A stretch of 64,000 bases of DNA from Calonectria ilicicola (lineage: Eukaryota; Ascomycota; Sordariomycetes; Hypocreales; Nectriaceae), in NCBI GenBank assembly GCA_020809705.1, contig CP085825.1, positions 4,402,001-4,466,000 of the forward strand, in the 5' to 3' direction. Of this stretch, positions 36,363 to 47,617 are shown piece after piece (position 1 is the first letter of the stretch; each line of letters begins with the position of its first letter). The notes below the pieces were generated by a model, which did not search any database, was not told where the DNA came from, and worked only from the letters and a program-made list of their open reading frames with translations. The translations under genes were made by a program, and so were the position numbers.

Positions 36363-37949
36363 TCACAGGGTTCCAACCATCAAGCTTTCAAGCATACCCC
36401 CAGTCTGACATGCCACTTGGGCCCTTTCCACCTCGACCCTGACTCTGCGGTGCAGAGTCCTGAATCCTTCATTCAGCTCTGCTGAGCCACCAACAAGCTC
36501 AGCATAGAGGTCAAGCAGGTGGAGGCCAACCTCGACGCAGACGCTGACATATCGAGGGTCGCAAATGTGGCTGCAGACCCACTTGAGGATGGGCTGGATG
36601 CCAATCTCATCGCGCGATTCGAGGGCGTCTCGCAAGGCACTTCGGTGTCGGAGGGCGAGAAGGAGAGTGAGGACATTAAGAGGAGAGTGTTCGGGAGAGT
36701 ACTTGTCAAGAACTTGGTCCAGAGCACGCGCATAACGAGCATGGCGCAGGTCGCTCTGCCACGGCCGCTCCTTTTTCTTGAAGGTGCGGGCCTCATTCGC
36801 AATGACGACGTCAGCCCCTTCGCCGGCCATGTCGAGGCGCTTGGCAGCAGCGACCCTGCGCTTGCGCTTCTTCTTCTTGGCATCATGCGATTCGATTGTG
36901 CCGGCCACAAGCGCGGCCATCTCCTTCTCGCGCTCAGTCTCCCGGTGCGCTTCGAGGCCGGTGAGGCGAGTGCGAACACTAAGGACACCAGACTGCATAC
37001 CGACAGCAAGATGGCGGTCATTGGCATCAATGTCATCGTTTGTAGGAATGACTTTGACACAAAGAACAGGCGATTGATACTTGGTGCTTGAAACTACGTT
37101 CCAGCCAGTTGTCTCAAAAACCTTGACATGACCTTCCAGGCCACCGCTGACAAGTCTTCGCCCATTGGAAGCCAGGCTGAGTGAGGTAACAGTCTTTTGA
37201 TGATTGGTGATCATATGCAGAGGTCGTGCAGCTACCAAATCCAGAACGCTAATAGAGTTCTCTGCGGCAGCCAAAACAGTCGTTCCCGAAGGCATGGACA
37301 GGACATCCTCAATGGGCGCAGCATGTTTGAAAGTCATGACAGCGCTATTGCTTCCTGTCCTAGGGTCCCAGAGCTTCACTGTAGAATCGTAACTTCCAGA
37401 GATAATCATGTTTGACATGGTGCCAGGCATGAAGTTTGCACATCGGACGTAATCGTTGTGGCCAACAAAGGTCGTAGCAGGGTCGTTGCTGGTAAGATCC
37501 CAGAGGCGAACGGTCTTGTCGTCGCTTGCGCTCAGTAGAGTGGTCATCTCAGTGGGTGAGAACTTAGTCGTCCAGACGGGCTGCTTGTGGGTGGTCCAAG
37601 TCTTGAGGATAGCTCTCGAATTCACATCGAAAACTTGCATCCTTCCAGTGTCCTCACCAGCCACCAGGACACGGCCATCCTTCCTGATTTCTCCGCTGCG
37701 CGCAACATCGCCGAAGCGCGTTATGGTCTTGAGCAGCTTGCGGGTCCGGTTCGAGTAGATCTGAATTCGGGTTCCCGTCGTGACAGCAAAGGAGTCGCTG
37801 TTGGAGGAGATGTGGACAATGGGATACGAGGTCGGGGACGTAATGAGCAACTGGTTCTTGAACGTCTTCCAGTAGCGCTGCTCTGCGGTGACGGGCGACG
37901 GTCCCGAGGGCAGCTTGAGCTGTGGGAGAGGGCCCACCTGAGCTGCCAT
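36363..37949 (-). CDS. UTP15: U3 snoRNP-associated WD40 protein Utp15
   Basis: Single exon, 528 residues, start at the ATG at 37949 (MAAQVGPLPQLKL). The order is diagnostic: a short N-terminus with YWKTFKNQLLITSPTSYPI, seven WD-type blades (for example DKTVRLWDLTS, DSTVKLWDPRT, GHVKVFETTG), a basic linker (DAKKKKRKRRVAAAKR), and a C-terminal helical UTP15 domain with YARALDQVLDKYSPEHSPLN followed by LRHRSALRDALESRDE. Utp15 belongs to the t-UTP/UtpA subcomplex of the small-subunit processome in the nucleolus. It is needed for early 18S pre-rRNA processing and for optimal rDNA transcription. Length matches the yeast protein (about 513). No introns or defects seen. Confidence 0.95.
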   Translation of the reverse strand: MAAQVGPLPQLKLPSGPSPVTAEQRYWKTFKNQLLITSPTSYPIVHISSNSDSFAVTTGTRIQIYSNRTRKLLKTITRFGDVARSGEIRKDGRVLVAGEDTGRMQVFDVNSRAILKTWTTHKQPVWTTKFSPTEMTTLLSASDDKTVRLWDLTSNDPATTFVGHNDYVRCANFMPGTMSNMIISGSYDSTVKLWDPRTGSNSAVMTFKHAAPIEDVLSMPSGTTVLAAAENSISVLDLVAARPLHMITNHQKTVTSLSLASNGRRLVSGGLEGHVKVFETTGWNVVSSTKYQSPVLCVKVIPTNDDIDANDRHLAVGMQSGVLSVRTRLTGLEAHRETEREKEMAALVAGTIESHDAKKKKRKRRVAAAKRLDMAGEGADVVIANEARTFKKKERPWQSDLRHARYARALDQVLDKYSPEHSPLNVLTLLLALRHRSALRDALESRDEIGIQPILKWVCSHICDPRYVSVCVEVGLHLLDLYAELVGGSAELNEGFRTLHRRVRVEVERAQVACQTGGMLESLMVGTL

Positions 37950-38414
37950 TGTTGGTGATGGTAATGTGTGATGCTTGTTTGGCTCTCGGTTTGAGGTCAA
38001 CGAGGCTGCTGTAATATTTTTTTTTCTGCGATAAGATTAGGATAGGATGGCTGGCAGCGGAAGTCCACCGCGGGGAACCCATTTTACCCGCTAGTCTATT
38101 TTGGGTTAGTGGGTCATGTACCTATCCTCCAACATACATTCCATCTTCACCTTACATAGGTCGGTACCAAGACTCGGTACAATATTAAATCACCAATTTC
38201 ATCGCATCACATCTTATAAGGAGAGCAAAGAACATCAAATTTAGACAACGACGGATGATTGATTAATCCAGGTTACAAGTAGCCTACCTATTTGTATGCG
38301 ATATGCCCTCCTTCCAATAATGCACTTTCCTATAATCTTGAACGCCAATAAAAACAAGGGCCTTCCATCTAATATACATTTCCACTTCTCTCGTTGATTC
38401 ATTTGTCCATTTCT
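37950..38414. other. Intergenic region, UTP15 promoter and 3' flank of C2 gene
   Basis: 465 bases. The part near 37950 is the UTP15 leader. The rest is AT-rich (ATATTAAATCACC, TTATAAGGAG) with no ORF, consistent with the 3' untranslated region of the neighbouring minus-strand gene. Confidence 0.55.
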
Positions 38415-41400
38415 TCAATAACCTCCTCTACGTCGTGATCTTCCCGTTCCAATATCAATACGTTGCATTTCTTCCATGAGTGCCAGCTCGTTTCCACCCC
38501 CGTTCGCTCCACTCATCAGCGGAAGTGGCACCTTAGCTGGGATGGGAGGTCCAGAGCCATAATAAGGAGCCCGGTTCTCATTTTGGCTATCCCACGTGTT
38601 TGAACGTGGCAAGCCTCGGGTTGGGCTAGTATAAGGATCCTGCCTCCCTTGATAGTTATCCGACGAAATCGGCGCCAGAGGACTGACTCCACCTGGCGAG
38701 TTGCCAGCAGACACCGGGTTTCGCTTCTGAAGGCGAGCCCGCATCCGTGGCTCTTCTGGGGTATAATAAGAATTGACTGCAGATATCGAGTGACGCCCGG
38801 AACGAGGAGTTCTGCGTGTGCTGGGTGGCATAGGTTGAGCTCCGGTGAGAGCCGGCCGAGACCTTGGCTCAGGGGAGGCATCTCTCGCCTTAGGTTCTGG
38901 TTCCGGTGCCCAGGACTCGATAGGCAGGTGATCAGACGGGTCAATTTCCCGTCCATCATAAGTGATGATCTTGTTTGATTCGTTCACAACATCTGGAGAT
39001 GCGCCGGTCCCTTCGTTAGAGACTAAACTGGGATTGAGTGCATCGTAAGAGTCAGGCCCGAATGGAACAGCAGACAATCTTCTAGGCTCCTGTGGGGGCG
39101 GTGCCGGGCTCACAGACTTCCGACGCAGTCTGCGAGTCTCTTGTGGAGGCGGTGCTGGGCTAACGGACTTGCGCCGAATGGTGTGCTGAGGATTGGGGCT
39201 GGTCCGAGGGTTAGGAGATATATCCCCAGACCTAACCAGAGCTTGCTGCTCTGCTCCACCACCATAAGTGAGTGCTCGCCGGTCATAAGGCTGAATGGCG
39301 TAGCTTTGAGAATTATCAGGCGTTTCAGGATAGCCGTGATACGATTCAGTCCGTGGACGTCCTCGTGGGGGCGTCTGAACGCTCTGTGAGCGATGTCGCC
39401 TATCATGGCGACGATCCTCATAAATACGATCTGTTACCTCTTGGGATAGAGCAGGATCAAGTCCAGGAACTAATGCCGCAGGCATGTTGGGCATTCCGTG
39501 ACTAGAAGAGCTCTGAATCTGTCTTGTTTCCAGGTCTGTTCGATGGTTCGAATGGTGGCTCTGGCTGCTGTGAGAGTGATAAGAACCCTGACCTGGGCTG
39601 CGAGAATAGTCGCGGCCATGCGAATTGGAGACAGGGACAATTTGATACGGGTTTGGCTCATGTCCTGGACTACGCGAGTAATCCCGCGAACGAGACGACG
39701 CTTGGACGATTTGATAGGCATTGGGATCATAACCGCCAGGGCTTCGAGAATAGTCCCTACCGTGCGAGTTGTAATCATCCACAGGGCTTCTTGAATAATC
39801 TCGACCACGGGCCTGAGATATCGGAACAATTTGATACTGGTTCGGATCCTGGTAGTCCTGCTGTGGCTGTGATACAGAGTACTCCTCTCGGAATGGAGAC
39901 CCGCCAGGAGATCGGCTCAGGTTGAGAGGAGCTGGGCTGGGGTTGTCAAAGCACATCTCGTCCTGTTGCTGAAGTCTTGATACGCTGTGTCTGTAGTTAT
40001 TCTGGTACCCACTGGGTGCTTCCGGCGCATCCTCCACAGTAGGCTGCATTGAGCGGTAGTGGGGGTCATAGTTGGCATCGTAAGAACTATGTCTTGGAGC
40101 AGAGTCATACTTTTGTATAGCAGTAGAAGAAGTCGTATCGTATTCTCGGAAAGTCGGTCGCCCAGGGTATGTTGGCGTCGAGTGCCTGTGAGCCTCATTC
40201 CTCAAGACGTCGTGTCTCATAGGTTGCGATGACTTTGGTGGTGAGCCATCATAACCGCTTCTAAGCACAAGCTCCTGGCCTCCGCTGTTATGTCTGGATC
40301 GATGCGCCGGTGGTAGGGGAGGACGCTCAGGTTCACGGGAATACTGCCTTGGGTCTTCCAGAGGCGGGGCGTCATACGCATCTTGTGGAGGAGCGTGATG
40401 GCCCCGGTGATCAATCAGCTGTTCCTGGGATTGCGAGTATGCGGGGTTGTAGTCACGCTCGTCATGATGTCTTGGAGACTGCTCAATGGCAAGGGGCATC
40501 GACTGTCGGTAATCACGTTCTTCCTGGTGCCTTGGAGAGGACTCAATGGCAGGAGCGTGCATTGACTGTCGGTATTCACGGTCGTCATGATGTCGTGGGG
40601 ATGGCTCAATAGCAGGGGGAATTGACTGCCGGTATTCACGCTCTTCATGGTGTCGCGGAGATGGCTCAATGGCAGGGGGAGGAGGGGGGTTCGTCGCCTG
40701 CCGAGCTCCCCGCGGGCGCTCACCTCGGGTTGGAGTTGTGTATTCTTGTGGAGCACCGCCATGTGGTGAAGGGGAGGGGTGGTCTGAATGACGGGTTCGA
40801 CGTGAGGGTGGCGTGCTAAACTCAACGGCATGCAATGGCGATTGATTGGAAGAGAAATTTCCCTGTGAAGCCTTTTGGGCATGTGTTCGTGGGGGTGGGG
40901 TGTTTTGCTCAGCTGGAGGGGCCGGAGGAGCACTTGTTGGTGCAGCTGGTACTGCAGCTGGTGGTGCTGGGGCTTCGCCCGTGACTGGGTCAGATGGAAG
41001 AGGACGTCGTTTTACGGGCGTTCGTTGCTTGATGGAGCCATGCTCCTGCTCAGAGACCGGCTGCTTGGGCTTGGGGGCAGCGGGCTTCTCGGGCTTTGGG
41101 CGTGTATCGTAGTATGTGATTTCTATCCTGATCTCGCCGGCATACTTGCCTTTGCAGTTCAGTGTCTGCCAAACATCGTTCTGACCACCACCGGGGATAA
41201 CGATGCTTCGGAGATCAATCCACGACTCGCCAATCAAGTCTGTCTTCTTATCGTCGGTAAAAACGGAGATTTTGAGCTGAAAGTAATCGGGAGAGTCGTG
41301 GACTGTGAATCGCAGTTCCTGGTCCCTATATATCGTCAGCCCGCACTCCAACCAAAGCTCTCGGAGCTCAAGGACAACTCACCATTTTGGTGTCTGTCCA

Positions 41401-41618
41401 CCGCGGATGTCTGTCCTTGTCTTCTTGGCCTCTTTGCCCAGCCTGGCAGCACAGTAGGGATCCTGCTTTCCTATGGTCTTGCGGTTGGGCAAATTCTTTG
41501 CACGGTCGACAATGGCAACCAAAGTTCCGATAATCGGACCGTCGACGGTCATGTCGGCAAAGATGCCTGCTGTGTGCGCGGCATTGTGAGGGTTCGACTT
41601 TTGCAGTTTGGCCGCCAT
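38415..41618 (-). CDS. FIC1: C2-domain ingression protein, Inn1/Fic1-like
   Basis: Exons 41618-41383 and 41325-38415 (57-nt intron, GTGAGT donor, ATATAG acceptor, phase 2) give 1,048 residues. Residues about 25-145 form a C2 domain: GTLVAIVDRAKNLPNRKTIG, KQDPYCAARLG, then WDQELRFTVHDSPDYFQLKI and a strand ending GEIRIEITYYDTRP. The remaining 900 residues are disordered and rich in Pro, Ser, Arg and Tyr, with many PxxP motifs. Repeats are visible: four copies of a unit like AIEPSPRHHEEREYRQS, five of GRDYSRSP and two of RRKSVSPAPPPQE. A single C2 domain followed by a long PxxP tail is the layout of yeast Inn1 and fission yeast Fic1, which bind SH3 proteins at the contractile ring and couple it to septum formation. 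Here the tail is much longer than in yeast. The septation role is inferred from family. Confidence 0.82.
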
Positions 41619-43970
41619 GTTGGGTTCGCAGGAAGCACCGGAGATTGGGGTTGCAATGTCGAGGGAATAGAGGGGAAAAGGCTGTTTACATCGGCAGAAC
41701 CCGTCTGTCTCCGGTAAGAGTGCTTGTTATTGTAAAGGAACGACAATAAAAAGGTGTGGGCGAGGATCGGGGAAAGGAAGCAGCAAAAGAGAAAATACAG
41801 CAAATAATAATAAGAAAAACTAAGAACGAAGGGATCAAGGAAGGATCGCAAACGGTAAGACAAAGAGTGCAAGTTGATGTATGCGGGAGGAAAGCAGAAA
41901 TGGATGCAGGAAAGACAAGACAAGACAAATTCAAGACAATCAGGTGGCGTGGGCGGCCGGGGGGTGAATGAGCTGCAGAAGTTAGCGAGCTCCTAGTCCG
42001 TACCGATAATCAATGGTCAGACCTGAACCAAACCCGGGCGAAGAAAAGAAGAGTGTTTGTTGAGCAAATCGAGAAGGGATTGGATGTGAGGGATGGAGGG
42101 GCCTTGTTTCGCACAGCGCGTATGACGGGATTGCATGTGGTTGGGGCCCAAAAGCGGTATAGACAATGCTAGGCGCTCCCCCCAAGCTGTGGGCCTGCGC
42201 GGGAGGCTGGGGCTGAAAACGGGGAGGCTGGTGTGGTGCTGCTGCACCAGTGCAGGGATTGTGTTGACCTGACGGGTGCTCGCCACCCACTGAGCTCCAG
42301 GGGAGCAGGTACGGGAAGCTCCACTGCCAAGTTAGTTCCAGGGGCGCTGCCAGGGCTTATCGTTTATGGGTTGAGGACTTTATTCAGCGGTCCTTTGGTG
42401 GCTGTAACACACGCCGTCGTCATCAAGGGATCAGCGATCTGAAAAATAACGGATGGGCTGGGGGTTAGCGGGAGCAGAGGCAACTTCAATGGCAATAGCA
42501 CCGATAGGTATAGTTTAGTAAAATTGCACCAACAACCAGCTCGGAATCACATCAAATAACAATACCAACCTGTCAAGGGCAACGGCCGAGGGCACGCACC
42601 AAGGGCCAGACCAAGGGCACACCATTGATTACACAAAGTACACCAAGGGCAACTTACTCCGTACACCAGCCGTATCCATCCATCAATAGCATCCATGCCA
42701 TCGGGTTCGCCTGATTCGCCCGCTCTTCAGGAGTCGGCACTTCCAAGCCAAGAGACAAGGGTGTCAAACTCGGAAGCAGACGAGGCGAGAACAGGTGCAC
42801 CGCCATCCTGCATTCGCAACCCGAATGCGCGTACGCTCGGAGATCGGGAGGCCAATATGCAGTTCTATGTCGGTGCCTATTCTAATTAATGGCTGTCCCC
42901 GTCCCAGGCCACCTTACACTTTTCACCGCCACAGCGAAACGCGAGAGGTGCAAATAAAAAAATCCGAGCCGGTCAGTGAGACTTTTTGGCGACGAGGCCA
43001 TGGGCTGACGACGCCCAGGGTCTTCCGGTACAGTACACGTACCTTTCGGGGCTATACTGTACTCTTTTTTTTTTTTTTTGCTTTCACACCTCATTCCTCC
43101 GCATCCCTTCGGCCTTGATTTCACCGTCCGTGGGCCATGATATCCGCCAAGGGCTAAGACTGAGCGCCGTCAACCCCCCTAAAAACTAAACCCGCCCAGG
43201 CCGCGTAGCCTAGGAAACCCAGAGGCCCGTCTCCTCCGTAACGATCTCGATGTTGTGGGGAGAGTGGATGGGAGGCAGCGTCTGGACACACGCGCGCACA
43301 GGTGCCGGGGATCAGGGATCCACTGCCACAGTTTTGGGGCAGTTTGTTGGTCCCAAGATTTGGGCCACCGACAGTTACGGTCAGTCCCAATGCTGCAGGC
43401 TGGCCCGCTCGCCTCATCTGCCGGGCCACTGTCTCTGATGATGCTGAGGGATCGATGCGGCTGCAAGGGGCTTCAGGGCATATTAGGCGCGAGCACAGTC
43501 CGTGATCATCCGCAACATCAGGGCAAATCCCAGCAGAAATGTCTTCAAATTTCGGTGACAGCAGGTGGACAAGACGGTGACGTCTTGTTGCTATGGGAGA
43601 CAGGGCCCCCAATCTACATTGGCGGCAATTGTTTGAAGTTGAGGGCGGCTAAGCTGCAGAGCCCCATCAACGACTTCGGTGAGTCGTCTCACACTCTGGC
43701 CATATCGTCTGGGGCACATATACGGGTTTCACCTCTCACTGTTTTGAGAGCTAGCTATAGTGGGACACCTGCAGCTTAACGCAAGCAGCAAGGTTTGGTC
43801 CTGCGATGACCTCATTTCAGCGCTGCTGTTTTCATGCTCCGAACGTCGCGTGATGTCTTAGCACAGCATTCTAATGGGCCGAATAATATTTGCTCTATAA
43901 CCAACACTATGACATGTGAGAGGCCGCATTTTCGGCCTAGAGGTGAACCCAATTGTTAAAACTGTTTCAA
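41619..43970. other. Intergenic region, C2 gene promoter and fRMsr 3' flank
   Basis: 2.35 kb. The stretch 41,750-41,950 is purine-rich on the + strand (leader of the minus-strand C2 gene). A short degenerate repeat of CCAAGGGC type lies at about 42,570-42,650 (GGGCAACGGCCGAGGGC, CCAAGGGCCAGACCAAGGGC, CCAAGGGCAAC). A T-run of about 16 lies at 43,064-43,079. ORFs at 43,154-43,779 on both strands overlap each other and show no motif. Confidence 0.5.
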
Positions 43971-44780
43971 TTACCAATCACAGCTCTTTGCAAGCAGCTC
44001 TGCAAGAGCTTCCAGGTTCTTCTGATCGACCTCATCAAACCCGTCCAGTACAGCACAGTCAATGTCGATAATCGCCACCACCTTTTTCTCTCCGGCCTGT
44101 TCCGCAACAATGGGCACTACAATCTCACTCTTGCTGTCTCCATCACAAGCAATGTGACCTGGGAAACTGTCGACGTCCCTGATAAGCTGGGTTGTCCCTG
44201 TCTGTGCGGCTGTCCCGCACACTCCACGCCCAAATTGGATAGTCTGACAGGCGACCTTTCCCTGAAAGGGCCCAAGGATGAGCTGGGGCTTCTCAGATGA
44301 CTTGTCCAAAACGTAGAACCCTATAACGTTGAGTGGTTGTCCATGGTTACCAATCTCTCCAAACCCCATGCGGCTGATCACTAACCTGCCCAATTGACAT
44401 CCTTGCTGGGTGCACCCAGCGACTTATAGGCATGCCACAATAGAGAAGCGGAGTTTGCAAGGTTGCTGTTGTTTGGTCAGATTGTTTTTCTTCGGTTTGT
44501 TCAAACCTTGGTTCTTTCTCACCAAACCTGTGCAGAAAGCAATGGCCAATTAGCGAATCAATGGTGCACCATAAAGGGAAAGGGTTCGAACCCAGTTGCG
44601 TTGCCCGTAAAAAAGGCCCTCTGCCTGCATCAAGACCTGCTCGTACGCATCTTCCTTCGTGACGCCGTCGGCGAAGTTGGATGCATCAGCGTGAACCTAT
44701 CTTGCTGTAAGTTTTTTGCTTGAGGCTTGGGTTGACGGCCAAGTCTCATGCGATAACAGCCCCAAGATGATACGTACCAT
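43971..44780 (-). CDS. Free methionine-R-sulfoxide reductase (GAF-domain fRMsr)
   Basis: Five exons: 44780-44778 (only the ATG), 44696-44592, 44527-44523 (5 nt, GTTTG), 44465-44386 and 44320-43971. They total 543 nt, or 180 residues, the same length I recall for yeast fRMsr. The enzyme reduces free Met-R-sulfoxide to methionine with thioredoxin. The GAF domain covers almost the whole protein. Visible are VNWAGFYVLD, LILGPFQGKVACQTIQFGRG, VCGTAA and HIACDGDSKSEIVVPI; the three redox Cys of the family (in VAC, VCG and IAC) are all present. The 5-nt exon is deduced: joining W-codon TGG, GTTTG and C AAC CTT restores the conserved N-W-V-C-N-L block, and both its flanks are good splice sites (GCACAG / GTGAGA). 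No other splice choice I could find keeps the frame. It is divergent from the LETM1-like gene. Confidence 0.88.
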
Positions 44781-45619
44781 CGTTTTCGATTTTTAAAATC
44801 CGATAAACTCTCTAGGCAATGAACACCGATGCTATACAGGTATTGAAGTGGCGCCTGAATATTGTTGTTGATAATTCTAGCTATCAAAGTGTCTAATTTT
44901 TTTTTCTGGTCCCAGATACACTTGCTACCCCATTACTAACAGATATTTCTGCCCCCGCAAAACGGCAGTCCACTATGCCATTTTAGCGGTATTGATGCCA
45001 GCACGCAGAGCGATGCTATGGAAAACCGTCCAGCGAATGACAAGCCCCAGCTGCTTGGCTGAGGAACCTGTCAGCTCGGAGGACAATCCTTGCCCACCTT
45101 GCTGACTGGCGAGCGGGTGGCAGGATTAAATACTCAAGACAAACCAAGGGTTAGCCCAAAATAAAACAGGACAACTGCATCTAGGATCCAGAATAATATT
45201 AGAATAATATTTTAGCACCGTATCTCATTTGTGGATTTGGTCGGATTTTGAGTTTGCTCATCCTAAAACGAGGCATCCTTCATTTAAAGGATCCGAAGCC
45301 CATATTTACTAACCAATAATGCCTGCAAAAATCTCCACGTTTCAAGGTTCTAGACTATTCCTACTGCCAAATTGATTGTCGAGATAGGAAGGAGAGATCA
45401 GTCTCATACGCCCGGCCAATCACCCATTGGACAATTCGCTTGTCGTAGCGGCTGAAGATTGGCCTTGAAAAGATCGGGGTGATCTCCAATCTTAGACACC
45501 ACTCTGGCCATCTCACCTGTCCGAAGTCCGGAGCCACTAATACGACGTGCTGGCAGGAACATCGGCCCCTAACCAGCACTTCACCTCTACCACCAACATC
45601 AACCACACCCACCGATACA
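44781..45619. other. Divergent promoter region, fRMsr / LETM1-like
   Basis: 839 bases between divergent start codons. AT-rich patches with AATAATATTAGAATAATATT at about 45,192-45,211 (a small direct repeat of AGAATAATATT). The last 60 bases are C/A-rich leader. No ORF with support. Confidence 0.55.
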
Positions 45620-46731
45620 ATGAGTTTCCGAATGCCATGGAGATATTGCGCCAACGCGCCGCGTCGACAACTTTATAATCTTAGCAATTGGCCCACGAGC
45701 CTCAGGGTCACCGCCTCGGGCTCGTCACAGCTCTCCGCCATTGGCACACTGCAATCGCGAACCATCCACAATGACGGCCCCAAGACATCAAACCCTCTCG
45801 TTAACCCGCCCGCCGTGTCCCGACCACCTCCCCTGACGCTTCCACGCCGCAAAGACTTCGAATCGACGCCCAAATACTACTTTGAGCTAGGAAAGGGCTA
45901 TGCGAGGTTCTACAAGGATGGAATCAAGGGCGTGTTGGCGAGCGCCAGGCTCCTCCGCGAAAAGCTCAAGAAAACTCCCCGCAACGACCGCCCATCCATT
46001 TTCCGACCCTACCACGTGCCCCAGACCTTTTCTCGAGCCGATTGGGTTCTTCTCTGGCGAGTACGCCACGACTTGATTCGACTGCCGGTGTTTGGAGTGA
46101 TGGCCGTGGTTGCTGGCGAATTTACAGTCCTTCTCGTCGCTTTCGTCGACCACCTAGTGCCCTACCCATGCAGAATACCAAAACAGATATTTTCAGCCTT
46201 GGAGAAGGCTGAGCAGCGTCGAAAGGCGGCGTTTGAGGAGCTAGATGCCAAGCACCCCCACGGCGTGCTCAGCCCCCGCATCACTCAGAAGGTTGCCCGT
46301 TCGCATGCCCTCAAGAGCCTTCATATCAGCGGGGCAATGTGGGATCGACTCGGTTTCACGCCCCCGGGCATGTGGGCAGTCAAGGGCAATCTGCGCATGG
46401 CGTATCTGGAGGGTGACGACAAGAACTTTGTCGAGGATGGAGGTCTGACGGGACTCGAGTACAGCGAGCTGCAGACAGCTTGTACTGAGCGCGGCATCGA
46501 TACCCTCGGAAAGAGCGAGACGGAATTGAGGGCTCGACTGGGCGACTGGCTGCGACTGACGGCGGCTGAGGACATTGTTGAGAGGCGGCGAAGAATGGCG
46601 GTGTTGCTCCTTACCAGGTACGTGCCATGCAACGGCCGGCGTTTGATTGTGGCGCGAAGCTAACCATTGGATCCAGACCCGAAAACTGGCCTCAGAATCG
46701 AGACTTTGGCGTGCCCGAGTGGCATCTGTGA
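45620..46731 (+). CDS. LETM1-like (ribosome-binding domain) mitochondrial inner-membrane protein
   Basis: Exons 45620-46617 and 46677-46731 (59-nt intron, GTACGT donor, GCTAACC branch, TCCAG acceptor, phase 2) give 350 residues. The N-terminus is basic and lacks acidic residues (MSFRMPWRYCANAPRRQL), as expected of a mitochondrial presequence. The LETM1 pattern follows: YFELGKGYARFYKDGIKGV, a conserved block with HDLIRLPVFGVMAVVAGEF leading into one hydrophobic segment and a Pro-rich turn (VPYPCRIPKQ), then a C-terminal SAP/RBD-like helical region with LTGLEYSELQTACTERGIDT and LGDWL. Mdm38/LETM1 proteins act in K+/H+ exchange and bind mitochondrial ribosomes. This member is shorter than Mdm38 and lacks its long coiled-coil tail, so it is a LETM1-like paralogue. 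The tiny last exon ends NRDFGVPEWHL. Confidence 0.82.
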
Positions 46732-47617
46732 TGAGATAAGGAGAAGATTGACGACTGGATGATCAAGACAGTCACGAGGCTACAAAAAAGAAAAAGGTGT
46801 ATAACCATACAGCATTCCTCTGCCAATTTTCTTATGTAATAAATCGCATTGTATACAATAGATAGACACATCTAGACAAGACGCTTTTCTTTCTGTTCAC
46901 TTTCCAGCCAGCTGTTTTCATATAAATGAGGTGTGAAAAAAAGGCGGTCATGACGTCTGAGTAGCTGCTTACTATTTACTGCGCCCGACTCAGATTATCC
47001 GAGGTCGGCACTGCTGGTTCTAGAGCGTTGTTAGCCGCACGTGGCGACGCCGAAATGCAGTCCCGGCCATGTTGGGTTTTCAGATGCTTTGGGCGATGTC
47101 AATCTGCGTGGGAGTGTGTGTGTACGTACAGTGAGCTGTTGGTCTTGAGCTGGCCAAAGAGGTGACGGAAAAATTAGCTGGCCGTGGCCGTGACTATTCC
47201 GGCAGTACGATAGGGTCATGTGTTCTTGTATATGATAATTCAATCCAGTTCTATTTTATTCATCAGGTTAAACATTTGCACTGGCGCACGACCAGTGCCT
47301 CTTTTTGCAGATCCGAGATCCAGATTCGGCTTCTGCCATGGTTTGTGGGGAAACGGCCGCTGCACATGATGTCAGGCTCAGCGCCGAGGCTCGCATCACA
47401 TGCAACGCCCCATGCCTTGCATCGGCGAACCCCAGGAAATCAACGCGGCTCTCACATTTAAACACGACCAATTCCCCCACACATTGACCTCTTCCGCCTT
47501 CATACCCATCCCACACATCTCCGCGTCTCATAGATTTCCCCCTCTGTCCAGATCTCTCCTCGTTTATCTCTCCCATCTGCACACCGTTGCGCGACACTCC
47601 TCCCCCCCATCACAAAC
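46732..47617. other. Intergenic region between LETM1-like and SCP2 genes
   Basis: 886 bases. The left part holds a 3' flank with AATAAAT-like signals (TTATGTAATAAATCGC at about 46,834). The right 150 bases are strongly C/T/A-rich (CCCACACATCTCCGCGTC) and form the leader of the SCP2 gene. Short ORFs only. Confidence 0.55.

Noticed and set aside
40875..41717. 280-codon plus-strand ORF
   Set aside because: Antisense shadow of the C2-domain gene, whose minus-strand frame carries clear domain motifs and a consensus intron.
44583..44594. Perfect B-box-like palindrome GGGTTCGAACCC
   Set aside because: It lies across the exon 2/intron 2 border of the fRMsr gene, with no A box on either strand and no tRNA fold.
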